From: Hemileia vastatrix
Lineage: Eukaryota; Basidiomycota; Pucciniomycetes; Pucciniales; Zaghouaniaceae
NCBI GenBank assembly: GCA_030280995.1
Contig: JASXTE010000008.1
Location: 10,781,212-10,845,211, forward strand
Length of the DNA stretch: 64,000 nt
Direction: 5' to 3'
Shown: positions 40,282-53,040 of the stretch, piece by piece
How positions within the stretch are numbered: position 1 is the first letter of the stretch
Layout of the letters: every line of letters begins with the position of its first letter
Notes under the pieces: model-generated
Databases searched by the model: none
What the model saw: the letters and a program-made list of their open reading frames with translations, nothing else
What the model was told of the DNA's origin: nothing
Program-made: the position numbers and the translations under genes

Positions 40282-41395
40282 TTATGAGGTTGAAAGCTTG
40301 AAAAAATATGTATGAAGTAATTATATTGTAAATTAAATCTTATTTTGTAAAAAATTCTCTGATTGACCTTAAAATATTTCAATAATATCTATGTGTATTA
40401 AAAATACTCATTGTTTTTGATTTTAAACTTACCCATTACATTGTAAAACAGTTTTTTCTTTGAAAAAACTGTTTTCAATATTTTAAAGATTACAAATATG
40501 CTTAAAGTTCAACTTGTGTTAAGAAATTCTCATGACCAGAATGCTGTTGGGAGTTCAATCTTAAATCAATAAGGAATAAAATTTGTTTTGTTTTGAAAGA
40601 GGAAAAAATTCTTTGGCATATATTTTTATTAAAGAATACAATTTGATAAATATTACTTCTTACATAATCTTTAGTAAGATAAATATGGTAAAATCAAATT
40701 GAAATTATGTGCTTGATTTTAAAAAAATGAACTGGAATAAGCTTTGTATATATGGTTATATGAAAAGTAAAAAGTTAAGCTTACAGTGAACATGTGTAAA
40801 TAGTTCTTGTGTGAAAATAAGAGTTGAATTTCATGATAATAAAAAAGTGATTTTTTACCTGAATAATCTCACTTCATAGGAGCTTCAAAACCAATAAATT
40901 AGTTCTAATCCTCATTTTGAAAGAAATGCCATTTATTTTGATTATATTTTTCTTAAGTGTAACAACCTCTTCCCAATTTTTGTAAAGTTATTTTGGAGCT
41001 TTACATAGTCATAGTGATTGAGTGTGTTTCAAAAAATTAATTTAAAGAAAATTAGCCTCCTTTTCCTTTTTAAATATATAATTCTTCTTACTTCTTACAC
41101 TTTTTGGGAGAATTTTTAAAGCACTATAATTTTATGTGTTATATTTGATCTTTTATCAAAATTTTGAATATATTTTTAAGGAAAGATTATCTTTTATTAA
41201 TTAAATTAATAAATTATACAAATTGAAATTTAAAAAAAAGGAATATCATGAAAATACATTATATTAATCCATGAAATTATTTAACCTTCTTTTCTCATTC
41301 TACTTCTTTCTAAATATCAATAAATATTTTACTCAAATATATTATTATCTTCTTGAAAACTTCTGTAATCATTAGTAAATCTTGATAAAAATATT
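40282..41395. other. AT-rich stretch without recognisable gene
   Basis: No open frame of note, no repeat recognised within the window. With 36645-37049 it is the DNA into which element A inserted. Confidence 0.5.
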
Positions 41396-41400
41396 GTAAG

Positions 41401-42182
41401 TGTCATCCAGGCTGCTAGACTTACCCAGTAAAATAATTAATTATTAACTGGGATAAAGCCATACCTTTTTATTTCTTATATATTATTATTAATTATAATA
41501 TATTTACTTTAAATTTACTTGTAATAAATTAACTAGTTACAAAACGGTAAATAATTAAATTTAATATTAAAATGTCCATTATATTTTTATTTCCTAACAC
41601 TTTGCTCAATGGCAGGTTGAGAGAAATAAATATTGATATTGAAATAAAACTTAATATTAAAATCAAATAAATATATACAAGAAATTCAAATTACCTATTT
41701 AAAAATGACACTTGAAGTAATCTTTATATAAACCAATTTATTTCTGACATACACAGTAAGTACATATTTTTAACACTTTCTTTCTAGAACAACCTTATTA
41801 TTTGAAAATATTTTTCTGGAATATTCTTCTTCTTCTATCATACTCCTGTATATAGGATTTTTTCCTCTGTGCTTTGTCTCTCCTTTGCCTATATAAGGCC
41901 TCCATTTCTGTTTGTGTTTGATCACTCTTACTTATTTACTTATTTTTATTAACTCATTAAATCAAAATATTTATTAAAATTATTTATTACTTTAGTACTT
42001 AAACATAGTAGCTCTAAATTATAGATTATAATAATAATTATAATATTTTTACGTCTTTTAAATTGAGTAAATAAAAGAAAGAAATTATACCTTCTTTTGA
42101 CTTCAAAGCAATCCAAAAATCCACCTATCACCACCATTGGACCTCCGTTAAAAATTATTTAGACACTCAGGACCCTTTGAAA
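41401..42182 (+). repeat. Solo LTR of the E2 family (782 bp)
   Basis: Starts TGTCATCCAGGCTGCTAG and ends GGACCCTTTGAAA, flanked by GTAAG on both sides (41396-41400, 42183-42187). It shares the non-canonical AAA end with E2. TATA box TATATAAGG at 41890-41898. Confidence 0.92.
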
Positions 42183-42187
42183 GTAAG

Positions 42188-43343
42188 ATTCAAGTTCTAA
42201 AAAAACAAATCAAAATATAAAACAGTGACTTTTTTCAAATTCCATCATTAAATATTTAATTGAAGTTTTCAATCACTACAAATTCCTCCATACATTTTTG
42301 TGTTAAATTTAATGAGTTGTTGGTAAAAGTAAAATATTCAAAGTTCAATGTCTAAAAGGTTTTAAAGGCAATTTTACTATTCTTATCTTTGCTTATATAT
42401 ATATATGAAGAAATATTATTTCTTTTTAGAATAAGGAGGGGCTAAAACTGTAACTATTTTGAAAAAACTTTGTATATCAAAACTATTTTTTGAATTTTAT
42501 TTTTTTGCACATTTTTTTTGAATATCTTTCTTTTTCTTGTTAATAAAATGAAAAGCTTATCAGTTATGGATTACTAATCTTGGAGTTTTAATTTATAAAA
42601 ATTATTCATTAAAAGCTGAGATACGTAAAATTTGAAATTATTGATAAATTATTATTTTTTGTAAGCTTATTTTTCAGGAGATATACTACACCATTTAAGT
42701 TTTTTTTTTAAGAAATATATTATATTTTTGAATTAAAAATATATTTAAGTATTTTCTGTAAAATAAAATGAGAATATATCACCATTAGTACAAGTACAAA
42801 GTTTGGTATTATATTCTTTTAAATAAAAATCTTATAAACTATCTTTCCCTTATTTTAAAAAAATTAATCCTGAAAATGAATTTATTGCTATTATTTCTGA
42901 AAATAATTAGCTCTTTTATTAAAACCAGAATCAAATTTTGTTTAAATTTTTTTCACATTTTTTTCATAATAAGATACACCACACTAGTTGCATTCTTTCT
43001 ATCAAAAGATAATTGAAAAATGATAAGTCAAATGAATCTTATAATTTTTAAATTGTTGAAAGAGAAAATGCAATAGTTAATAAATTTTTGCATTAAATGT
43101 ATTTTAAAATTTATTTTCATCCCTTTTCTAATTATTTTTAACCTTTTTAAGATAATATCACCATGATTGATATTTAATATAGTCAATTTTTATCACCATG
43201 ATATACTGGGTTTTTGATGATTTGACTGAGATATTGTTTTTAATATTTTTAATTTACTCAATTTTAAGTTTTAAACTAGTTCTTTCCATATTTTTAAATT
43301 TAAATATATTTAAATACATTTTTTTATATATATATATATAAGA
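42188..43343. other. AT-rich stretch without recognisable gene
   Basis: AT-rich; a short TA dinucleotide run lies at about 43324-43340. No gene or known repeat seen. Confidence 0.5.
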
Positions 43344-43543
43344 GGGGGTATCAAAGTTAAAAATCTTCCATTTCAAAATACCTCTTTTTTCCACCAAATC
43401 AACCATGATGATTATTTAAAACAGTCCATATTGTGCCCCAAAAACACCTCTTTACTGAGAAATAATTACAACTCTGTAGCTTTATTTTTGTGTTGTGAAA
43501 TACCTTTTAAATAATTTAAAATTTCTAACTTTGATACCCCCCA
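43344..43543. mobile_element. MITE, family B (copy 1, ~200 bp)
   Basis: Inverted ends GGGGGTATCAAAGTTA and its complement TAACTTTGATACCCCCC at the right. The interior contains ACCATGATGATTATTT and GTGCCCCAAAAACACC, also present in the second copy at 61941-62152. No coding capacity. The target duplication could not be fixed. Confidence 0.8.
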
Positions 43544-44010
43544 ATATTTATTGTTTTGTAAGTGATTCTTATCATTATACTTAAGAAACTTCCAGAAAAA
43601 ATGTTGATAATGATCCAGAAAGTTTATCACAATTTTTTATGCATAAAATTTTTCTCATTTAAAGCTGGCTGGCTTAGAATTATTTATCTAAGCTCAAAAT
43701 CAAACCTGAAGAAATATTTAAACTTGTTTTTATGTGGTATCAAACCAAAACTAAATGAGGTTCAATCTCTCTTCAAGAAGGATTGAAGAAAGTTTCAACT
43801 TTTTTCACATTTGTTTCAACAGTAACTGAATTTGTCAAGCTGAGATCAAGTACACAGACGTGAAATAGATTTAATAGTCAGTTTTCTAGAAGTTTTAAAT
43901 GGTCCTATATGAATACTGTAGTAAAAATCCAATAATTATTTAAATATAACTTAATATAAGGGTCTTAGTAACTATAATCTCACTAATTATAAATGGGATA
44001 CAATCTTATA

Positions 44011-44221
44011 CATCAGAAAAAAATGTGGGAACCTGATAGAAGGTGCCAATCTCTATCTTTGATTTAACTCATTTGTAGTTCAGTGGTAATTCTTCTGGAA
44101 AAACTGCACACTGAAAAATGGGTATGCTACTTCATGTGGCATTGAAACAGAGCTAATCTTGAGTCAAAACAGAATTTAGGGATTGGCACCTGCTTACAGG
44201 TGACAGGTGTTCTTTGTGGTG
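44011..44221. mobile_element. MITE, family D (copy 2, 211 bp)
   Basis: Flanked by ATA on both sides (44008-44010, 44222-44224). The E4 right LTR near 60160 shows the uninterrupted site CTTATAGTTGGTAG, proving the boundaries. Starts CATCAGAAAAAAATGTG and ends TTCTTTGTGGTG; inner arms GAACCTGATAGAAGGTGCC and GGCACCTGCTTACAGGTG. Confidence 0.92.
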
Positions 44222-45197
44222 ATAGTTGGTAGAAAAATAGATATAATGATTCAGATACTATTCAAAGACTTTATAAGTTCTATTTATATTTATTGTAATT
44301 GTATTGGCTATATATTTGATTTTAATGATAAAGAATGTAGAAAACAAGACCAAAAACCCCCACCTTTTATACCAAATAATTCATCCAATGAACCACTTGA
44401 TTTACCATCTCTATAAACAGCTGAAGACACCTTATTTTAGCTAATACTCTTCATCAACATAAAGAGTTACCTACACCACAATTAGAATGATATCACCTTC
44501 CGAAATCCTGTAGTAATAGGGATAATCCATCAAAATTAAAGAATAAGCAAAAAAGAGAGTGTATGCGTGTAATACCTTAAAACAAAAGACTTAAAAGATA
44601 AATAATAACACTAAATATTACACAATATTAAGGGGTTTAACAGAAGAAATTATGGAGCTAATAATAACAATAAACTATGTGAAATCCCTATTCAAAAATA
44701 ACCAATATTGGCTGAGAAAACACTGAAAACCCCAAAAAAGGGTGTGAGATGTGGGGTAACTACATACAGTCCTTGGCAGGAACTTTCATGGGTAAATCCT
44801 TGACTAATTTAGGCAAATTTAAGTATTTTAGTGAGTTAAAGGTTCCAATATTGAGGTTATTAATGAAAATAGTGCATATAATAAGGTCAATGCACCTATA
44901 ATTAAATTAAGACACTAAATAAGCGCTTGTCACCTATTTTAGAATGTTCCCCAAAGTAGGCATAGAATGTGGGGTAAGTATAGTGTGATGAAGCTAAATT
45001 TGCTAAAAATGAAGCTATTCACACAGAAAAAATGCAGGCAGTATGTGGCCAGTACACAGATGCCATTTCTGGCATAAAAAACACCAAATTTGAAAAGTGT
45101 TATTTTTATGCATTTGAGTAGCCAAATCTATAGTCCTAATTATGAAAATTTGATCTTAAAAGGCACATTTTTAATATTATTAGATTTTTAGTCCATA

Positions 45198-48100
45198 CAA
45201 CACACAATATTTGGGGGGACATGCTAGAAAATCCTTAATTTGAACTTAGATGGAGCTTAGATGGAACTCAGATGGAACTTATAATGAGCTGATACTGAAC
45301 TCTACTTTGAGCTCATCATGAGCTATTAACTAAGGATGGATGATGATGTTCTGAAATAATAGTGAGATTTTAATGAAAAATTAATAGAAATACAAGCAAA
45401 AGGTAGCTTAAGAATCTGATTAATTCACAGTATTTTTTCATAAAACACAATTCAATTTTCATTTCAAATTTCAATTGATCATTAAAAAGACTAAAAATTA
45501 TACTGTTTTTTTCAGAGTATTACTTTTGAACTGTCTAATGAGTTTATTAATTTTTTAAAAAAATAATATATATAAATATTAATGGCTCTTTTAATTGAAA
45601 ACTCCTTCTAACATAAAATTTCAGGCTTCAATTCTTAAATCTAAACCATATCACTTAATTTTTATGATATTTGTTAATAATATTTGATCATGAAAGATAA
45701 TTAGCTTTAATTGAATTGATTTATTTGAAAAAAATGTTGAAGAATCAAAATTCTTTATTTTTATATCCTTAAATACAGTAAAAAAATTCACAATTAAACA
45801 AATAAAAGAAGGCAATGTTTTTCCAAATTTATTACTCCATTCAGCACTCTGACATCTTATTTATGCTAAGCACTAATATTTATAAAATTATTTTATTATA
45901 TGTCTTAAAGATGTATAATTCATAAAATAGTATAAATTAATCCAGTTTTGAAGATTTCTAAATTTGAGAAGATGATAGAAATTAAAAAGAAATTTATTTT
46001 TTTTCTTTTTTTACTTTAACTAATTCCTCAACTAAAAAATAGTTTTTTAATATACAATTTGTAAAAGCAATAAATATATGATATTTTGAATCTTTTCATG
46101 ATTTAGTTCGTCAGAATTGCATTAAAATATTGTGATTTGGTAGGGTAGTCTCATGAGTTGAAGAAAAAACACCATATGATACTTATTAGTAAAAAATATA
46201 CAATCATTATTTTTATTTATACCTATATAAAAATAGTAGTTTGAAAGGTTTTATATTATGATTAAAATAAATGTTAATAAAAATTAGTAATGAATATATA
46301 AAGTATTTCAATTTAATGGTTTTGAGGAAAGAATTAAGTGGAAAAGTTCAGGATCACTTTTTCTTTTTTAGAACAAAAGATTTGACAGGAGTAATTCACA
46401 TCTGAAATTTTGCACATAATTCTTAAATAATATATATGGGACAAGGACTTATCAATGATTTACTAGAAATATGATAATCAAACTGATAGTTAATAATAAT
46501 ATTATGTTTCTAATCAGTTTCTAAGTTTATGAAATAAAATACATTTATATATTTCATTTAAACACAAGACTTTAAAAATCTTCTGGTAATTAGTCTGATC
46601 AAAGACCAATACTAGATTAAGTATTTTTTTTATAAAAATTAATTTCAATTGAGAATATTTCAACACTTCAGTACAGATTTAAACAAGAAAATTAAGATTA
46701 AAATTTGAATTTTAGTTAAAATATATATTGATGAAAAAAATATTTTTTTTGATTTTTTAAGAAACTACCAAGTTTATCCTATGAGGCTTCACTTTAATTT
46801 ACACATATGTTCCAAAAAAAACATAGTGATGTCATGAGGGATCTATATAATTTGTACTTAACACAATTTTTTTTTCTTTTCAATTATTTTGAATTTAAAC
46901 AGAAAATCTGAAACCTTTTCTATATATTAAAGTTATATAAAATAAATTTTTAGTAAGTTTCTCAATCTATCATATAGAAAATAAATCACATAATTATAAT
47001 ATAAAATATACTTACAACTATTTTTAATAAAGTATTTTCTCAAAATGATTCATCATTTTTATTTAGTTTCCCAACTGAAAAGTATTTAATATATATATTT
47101 GTGATAAATAAATATACTTATGTTTACATTTAGAGGTCTTCAAGAAATTTTTTGAAAAGTGACAAATTTTGTCTTTGTTTAACTTAGATTGAGCCACAAT
47201 TTAAAACAGGATTACATTGGGAGTTCAATCTAAGTTCTACATAAACTAATATATATCATTTATTGAAAATAAATAGAGTCATTGCAATGAAAAAATTTTA
47301 GTAAAAAAAGGACTCAAGGAGCTTTTTTTGTTACTTAATAGATTATAGTACCAATATTGAGGAACTTAAAATATTACATTTTACAAATTTATTTTAGCTT
47401 TTGTAGGTAATTACTCTGGTATGTAGATTAACCATTGAAAATGAAATATAGCAAAATTTTGAAGTATATCAAATTTTAAACCTTTATTTAAACTCCATGA
47501 CTTAATTTGAAGCTGTTGTACATCAAACTAAAAGAATTTAGAACTAAATTTAAATCTAAAGAGATTCATCTCATGAAATAAAAAAATCAAATCAGTTCAA
47601 AATCTTAATATAGTTTTTGTTCAATTTTTCAACTTGTTTCAAAATATACATATTTTATTGGTTTTATGTCTTATGTATAGTTTTTAGAAAAATTCTGTAA
47701 AATAATTTGTAAAAAATTAAAATTCTATTTCATGGCTAACTTTTACAGTCTAGTGCATCTTCTCTCACAAATTTCAGTATTTAGTAAAAACAACAAAAAA
47801 AGATCTATCTTTTTTGGATTTAGGGGTACAAATATAAATACACCAGCGTTACCCATTTTTTCTGATAGTGAAAAATAATTACTGCAAACCAACAGGGTGA
47901 ACCCTTTTTTTCCAGCCAAAAAATAGAGTTCACCTCCAGTTTTTTTCTGCCTCTTTTTACATTCTTTTCACCTCTCCACATTTTGTTTTATGCCTTTCCA
48001 TCCCTTCCTATTTTCTTCCCACATCTCTTGTTCAGATAACCTTACTAACACACTAACTGAGCTCTCCAGCTTTCCCAGAGTATGTTTCAGTACTCCAGGC

Positions 48101-49473
48101 CTTTCCCCTTCACTCCAATTTTACTTTTCACCTCATCTTACCACTCTGGCTTCCCTATTCATCCATCCTTACCCCTTTCAGACTTTTCCCTACTCCACCC
48201 AGCCTCTTTTTCCTCAAACCTCAATTCTCAACATTTCTTGACCCCTTCACCCCAACACACCCTTTTTACAAGACCCCACTATTCTCGCTCCCAACCCCAA
48301 CCATTTCCCTTCCACATCATCTCAACCTTTTTTTTATTCACCGCACCTCTTTTTATTCCCATGTCACCCTTTTTTGTCCCTATAGATTAAAAGGGGTTGT
48401 GAAGGAGAGTGAATAAAGTGATTAGGAGTATTAAGAAGTGGATAAGGGTGAAGAATAGAGTAAAAAAAGTAAAAAGTGGAGAAACAAGTTGGGTGAGGAG
48501 AGGTGCAAGGGAGAGGGTTGGAGAAGGGGGAAAAAGGGGTGGTGGGGGGAGATTAAAGGGAAGAGTAGCACTTCAATTAAAAATGAGAGAAAACTTGAGA
48601 GGGGAAGAGAATCATAAGCACAAGAGAGGGGATGAAATTAGTAGAAAGAAGAATTTTGAAATAATGTAAATAACATAAAGATATAAAAATTATGGGGCAT
48701 TGAAAGTGAAACATAATGAAAATAAAAATAAACTTATAAATATTGTGTACCACATTTTAGCTATATAATTTATTCTTATAAAGATTTAACCCTTATTTTT
48801 CTCACTGTGATGAAGATAACAGTAAATTATTTTTCTAAAAAAAATAGAACCCATATATCTTTTACTTCTAAAATTATGCAGTAAACTAAATTTTTTCTAA
48901 CTTCAATTTTGAGAGTGATGTAACCTCCACAAATATTTTTAAGCTTGAAAAATATACAAAAGTATTTATTAATACAATGAGAAGAAAGATATAATTCTAG
49001 AAACTTTTATTGAAAAACAATTGATTAAATTATAAGTTTAATAAATGTTTTTTCTTGAATAACTTTTTATAGTTATCAATGATTCTTCTATCAATTGATA
49101 GGTAAAAAAATCTAATAAACACATTTAAAATGAACTTATTATTCAATTTATATAAGAATTTTATTTTATTTAAACAATGAAGAAAAAAGATAATTATTTG
49201 CAATTGTATGAATATGCCAAAATATTTTGTTAGTGGGTTTCACTTATCTGAATATTCCTACAAAAATTCCTGTAAGCCAAGCCACAATATTATTTTTATA
49301 ATGATCACTGGTGTTTCAATACCTGTTCAAGTTTCCTTAAAAGTGTTTTCAAAGTAATTTTACTGTATCTTCCTAACAGTTACATCACTCCCTCAATGTA
49401 GCCTCAACTGGATATAAATTCAGCTCCAAGGTTGCAGACTTGCTGGCAAGTCTGCCCCCCATATTGTGTGTTG
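45198..49473. mobile_element. Large family-C DNA transposon, no recognised transposase (4276 bp)
   Basis: Ends CAACACACAATATTTGGGGGG and GCCCCCCATATTGTGTGTTG, flanked by ATA (45195-45197, 49474-49476). The right LTR of E4 shows the empty site GCATATATTC. The left end has the GAACTTAGATGGA-type repeats of the MITE at 9677. The interior is AT-rich without a supported ORF, apart from a C/T-rich then A/G-rich block at 47940-48660. It may be non-autonomous or have lost its transposase. Confidence 0.9.
47885..48665. repeat. Hairpin followed by a pyrimidine-to-purine strand switch
   Basis: At 47896-47935 an imperfect hairpin GGGTGAACCCTTTTTTT / AAAAAATAGAGTTCACC. Then about 430 bases are C/T-rich, and from about 48388 about 270 bases are G/A-rich on the same strand. 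Open frames in both halves look composition-driven. Element A has a similar GAAC...GTTCAC palindrome next to a purine-rich block. Confidence 0.65.
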
Positions 49474-49859
49474 ATATATTCTACTTTTAAGTGATTTAAA
49501 GTGCATTTCCATTTTTCAGATAAAACAATGAAAAAACAGCTTTAAGTCAAGTTAAAAATAATGTTGCCTTATATTTAAGGCTCTTAAGACTACCTTAGCA
49601 TACTCTAGCTTAACATTAATTAAATAAGACTTATAAAAGGTGGATATATGCATTTATATAAGGTGTTATAATGGCATATATTGTATTTTATCATAATTTT
49701 TACTTATATATACAACTTGTGTAATTTTATTTGTTGTTCCCATGTATAGTCCATTCATTTAAAATAATTTACAAGTACTTTTTACTCATTCATGGGGATA
49801 TCCAGGCTGACACTGGCCTACCCAAAAAAACAATAAAAAATGATAAAATATAAATTTTT

Positions 49860-51545
49860 TTATTTTATTCTTCAGGTATTCAGAAAATTCTGTAGCATTA
49901 AAGATTAATTCTTTAAAGAAATAAAACATAATAAAATATTATGAGTAATGGTTTTTAACCCCTCAGCTGGTTGGACAGAATTTTATTTCTATTTGAAGTT
50001 TTTAAGAAGGGAGGATAGATTTGAAATTTCTTTTTCAGGTATCCATTTATCAAATTCATTTGAATTTCCCTTATATTTTGATAAATACTCAGTTCCTTTC
50101 TCTTTTTTAAGGATTCTTTTCTTGAGTATTTTTTCAATCTCTACTATTTCCGCTTTTTCTTCAGGTTGCCTTTTAGGCCTTCCTCTTCTTTTTGGAAATA
50201 AGTCAGGATCATTTGCATAGTAAGGTTTCAATAATGAGATAGGGAAAACTGGATGTATTCTATCATATATGGAATATAGTTTGACTTCCACAGCATCATT
50301 ACCAACCATTTTATGGACTACAAAAGGTACTTCAAAGAGATCCTTTAATTTAACATTACCTTTTGAGTTAAAATGTAGTGTTTAAATTAGGACTTCATCT
50401 CCTTTTTTGAATTCAAATTCTTTATAAGATTTATCTCACCTTTTCTTTTCATATTCAAATGCTCATTGAATGCATTCCTCTGCATGATTTCTACACATTT
50501 GTTGCATATGAATATAGGATTTAGTATCAGGGTGTAGATCTAAACTTGGTAATTTATTTACATGATTTACTGGGGTATTTAATACATATACCAGCCATAG
50601 TTCAAATGGTTTTTTTCTCTGTTACAGAATTAGTAGTGCTATTATAAGAAAATTCAAGGCCAGGAATTAATTTTACCCAGTCATGTGTGACTTTCTCATT
50701 GTCTTTGTATTATAATCCAAAGGCACAATATCTTCTGATGATATCTTCCAGAGTTTGTATCATTCTCTCAGCCAGCCCATCAGTTTGTGAATGGTGAGCT
50801 GTAAAAAATTTTAATTGACAACCTCATACTTCTATCAAAGATTTCCAGAACTCTGAAGTAAATTTAGGGTTTCTCTCAGAGATTATGGCTTTAAGGAGCC
50901 CAGAAGTATTCATCATTTGAGTCGACCATAGTAATGCCAAGTCATTTTAAGCTACCTCTTTATGGGTAAGAATAAATTTACACATTTTTGTTAGTCTATC
51001 CAAAATTACCCAGAAAGAATTGAAACTTTCTTTTCCTGATAATGGCAAGCCAGTGAAAAATTCCATGTTTATTATTTCCCATGGAGCTTTTGGCTGCTCT
51101 TTTTGTTGTACCAACCCAACTTTCTTTTCAGTAAATCTTTTAGATTTCAGAAAGAATCACATGTGTCAATTTATTTTTGTACATCTTCTTTTATGTTTAT
51201 CCATCAGGCTGTATTTTTAACTCTAGTTAATGTATTGTTAAAAAAATGACCAGCTAAGATGTCATTGTGACAAGTACATAAAATTAAATCTTACATAGAA
51301 GGTGGTATAACTATTACATTACTAAGCTTTTTTCAGTAATATATGTATCCATCTTCAATAGACAGTTTACCAATTTCCAATACATTTTTATACTTTGGAG
51401 GTAAGGCTTTATATAATGCACTCATAGAGGTATTTTTTGGATCATTTAAAATGGTAGATAATTTTGACAAATATTTATCAGATGAATAAGTTTCTAATAT
51501 AGTTTGCATCAATTATTCCTCTAAATCCACTATATAAATCCCAAA
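49860..51545 (-). pseudogene. pol: E4 integrase with chromodomain-like tail (broken)
   Basis: Minus-strand pieces in order: zinc-finger region with damaged Cys (about 51130-51300), core with AIISERNPKFTSEFW where the second Asp has become Glu, HSQTDGLAERMIQTLE (Glu), and the open piece 49989-50309 with KMVGNDAVEVKLYS, HPVFPISLLKPYY, KRRGRPKR and a chromodomain-like end (VEIEKILKKRI, EFDKWIPEKEISNL). Stops occur at many places. Element B cuts pol upstream, at 51549. Confidence 0.85.
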
Positions 51546-51839
51546 AATAGGGGGTGTCAGTTCTGCCAAATCCGCACTTAACTTAAGTGTGGATTTCAAA
51601 CCAAATCAGCACTTACAAATCAGCACTTAAATTTTGCAAAAAAGTCACTTATTTCAAAAATGGGTGTCAGTTCTGACCTCAAATCAGCACTTTTTTCATG
51701 ATTTTTTTTTCAAAACCACATGTTGGCCACATCATCCTTTTCTTTCCCATACCATTTTGTACTCTCCAAATGTCCTCTTTGTGTACTTCATTCACTTGGG
51801 TTGGTATTTTGGTTTGTTGCATATTCATTTTTTTTTGGA

Positions 51840-53040
51840 ATTTACGGTGAAAATTTTTTTTTTGGATGGCTCATTGGTTTTCTTTCACCAGCTCAACATG
51901 AAATCGCATATTTTCTGAAATCACATATTTTGTCAGTGATTTTTTTTAATTCATCCCTCATATCCTTTTCCTATTCTCCTCCAACATCCCTCAAACAATT
52001 TGGTTTCATTCATTTTGTCATCTCATCTCTCCAGGTAAGTCACTTTATTCTTTTTTTTTGATTTTTCAATTACTAATTATAATTTTTTTTGTTTTTTTCT
52101 GTTTATTTTATTTTTTTTATCTAAATTTTTTTTGTAAGTGGTTATTTTTGATTTTAATGGTATAATTAACCTTTTTTTTCTCTCCCTCTTTACTTTCTTT
52201 TTTAGCTCCATCACCCTACTCTTAATCCCTCCTTGGCATGGTCATTATCCCCCCTTTCCCTTATTTCACTTTTTTTTGGCTCTATTTCATTGAAACACAT
52301 ACATTGCACATTCTTTATGCATTTCACTTACTCCATATTCAATTTCCCCACAATTCCAACATCAATCTTTCACACTCTATTTTTCCTACTTTTCAATCAA
52401 GGTAAGTTTCATCTCCTTTTTTTCATGCCTATATGATATCTCATTCCTTTTATGAAAAGTTCATATTTAAATATATGTATGACTCTTATCTGGATAACAG
52501 TGAACTTATAAAACTCCTTTTGATCTCATCTTCATTACCACTTTTCAAGTTTTTTTAAAATTTTGAAAATCAGACTCAGAATTAGGGTTAGTTTTATTCA
52601 AATCTAATTTTCTTTTCACTGAAGATTCTCCTGAAGGCTACCTTTCATTTCCTACAAACAGATTTGAATTTTAATCAGCGGTTTCTGAGATATTGACCGT
52701 TAAAGTTGAGCCTTTTTTTTCTCAATTTAAATTTTTATTTCATTTTTTTATGTAACAAATTAGGGTTAGGTTTATTTTAATCACATGTCCTTTAACTGAA
52801 GATTCCACTAAAGCATATCTTTCATTTCCCTCAAACAGGTTGGAATTAGGTTCAGCGGTTGCTGAGATTTTGACCTTTGAAGTTGAGCCTTTTTTCCAAA
52901 TTTCACTTGTCTTATTTCACATTTTTATATTGCATATTTAGAGGATAAGGATTCTGAAACTCTTATATGATTATTATCTAGGCATTTCAATTATATAGGC
53001 ATATATTTGTTGCTCAAGAATATCACTAAAGCTCAAAAAT
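51840..53040 (+). other. 5' region of the Tet/JBP-like passenger with splice-like junctions
   Basis: Conserved with copy 1 (8850-7325, reversed). Donor-like CTCTCCAGGTAAGTCAC (about 52030), acceptor-like CTTTTTTAGCTCC (about 52205) and donor-like ATCAAGGTAAGTTTC (about 52400) suggest at least one exon (about 52207-52401). Two ~165-bp modules follow at 52560-52905. These could be upstream exons and introns of the dioxygenase gene. Confidence 0.45.
52233..52436 (+). CDS. Small conserved ORF of the Tet-type element (copy B)
   Basis: A 67-residue frame with ISLFFGSISLKHIHCTFF and FNQGKFHLLFFMPI. Homologous frames are open at 8092-8286 and 24330-24524, both minus. The same strand as the Tet domain 600 bases downstream and the donor-like AAGGTAAGT at its end suggest it is part of that gene. 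It is hydrophobic with no recognised motif. Confidence 0.4.
   Translation: MAWSLSPLSLISLFFGSISLKHIHCTFFMHFTYSIFNFPTIPTSIFHTLFFLLFNQGKFHLLFFMPI

Larger units (their letters stand above)
43833..49812 (-). repeat. E4 3' LTR, split by two DNA transposons
   Basis: LTR sequence at 43833-44010, 44225-45197 and 49474-49812 aligns with the 1.49 kb right LTR. It starts TGTCAAGCTGAGATC on the plus strand and ends ATCCAGGCTGACA. The right LTR gives the empty sites of both insertions. The minus-strand TATAAAAG lies at 44364-44371. Confidence 0.9.

Noticed and set aside
47990..48669. Frames rich in Ser/Pro/Phe and Lys/Arg/Gly
   Set aside because: Driven by the C/T-rich and G/A-rich composition; no motif, no conservation seen.
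52575..52780. Telomere-like TTAGGGTTAGG
   Set aside because: Occurs once per module and is degenerate in sister modules; not an array.
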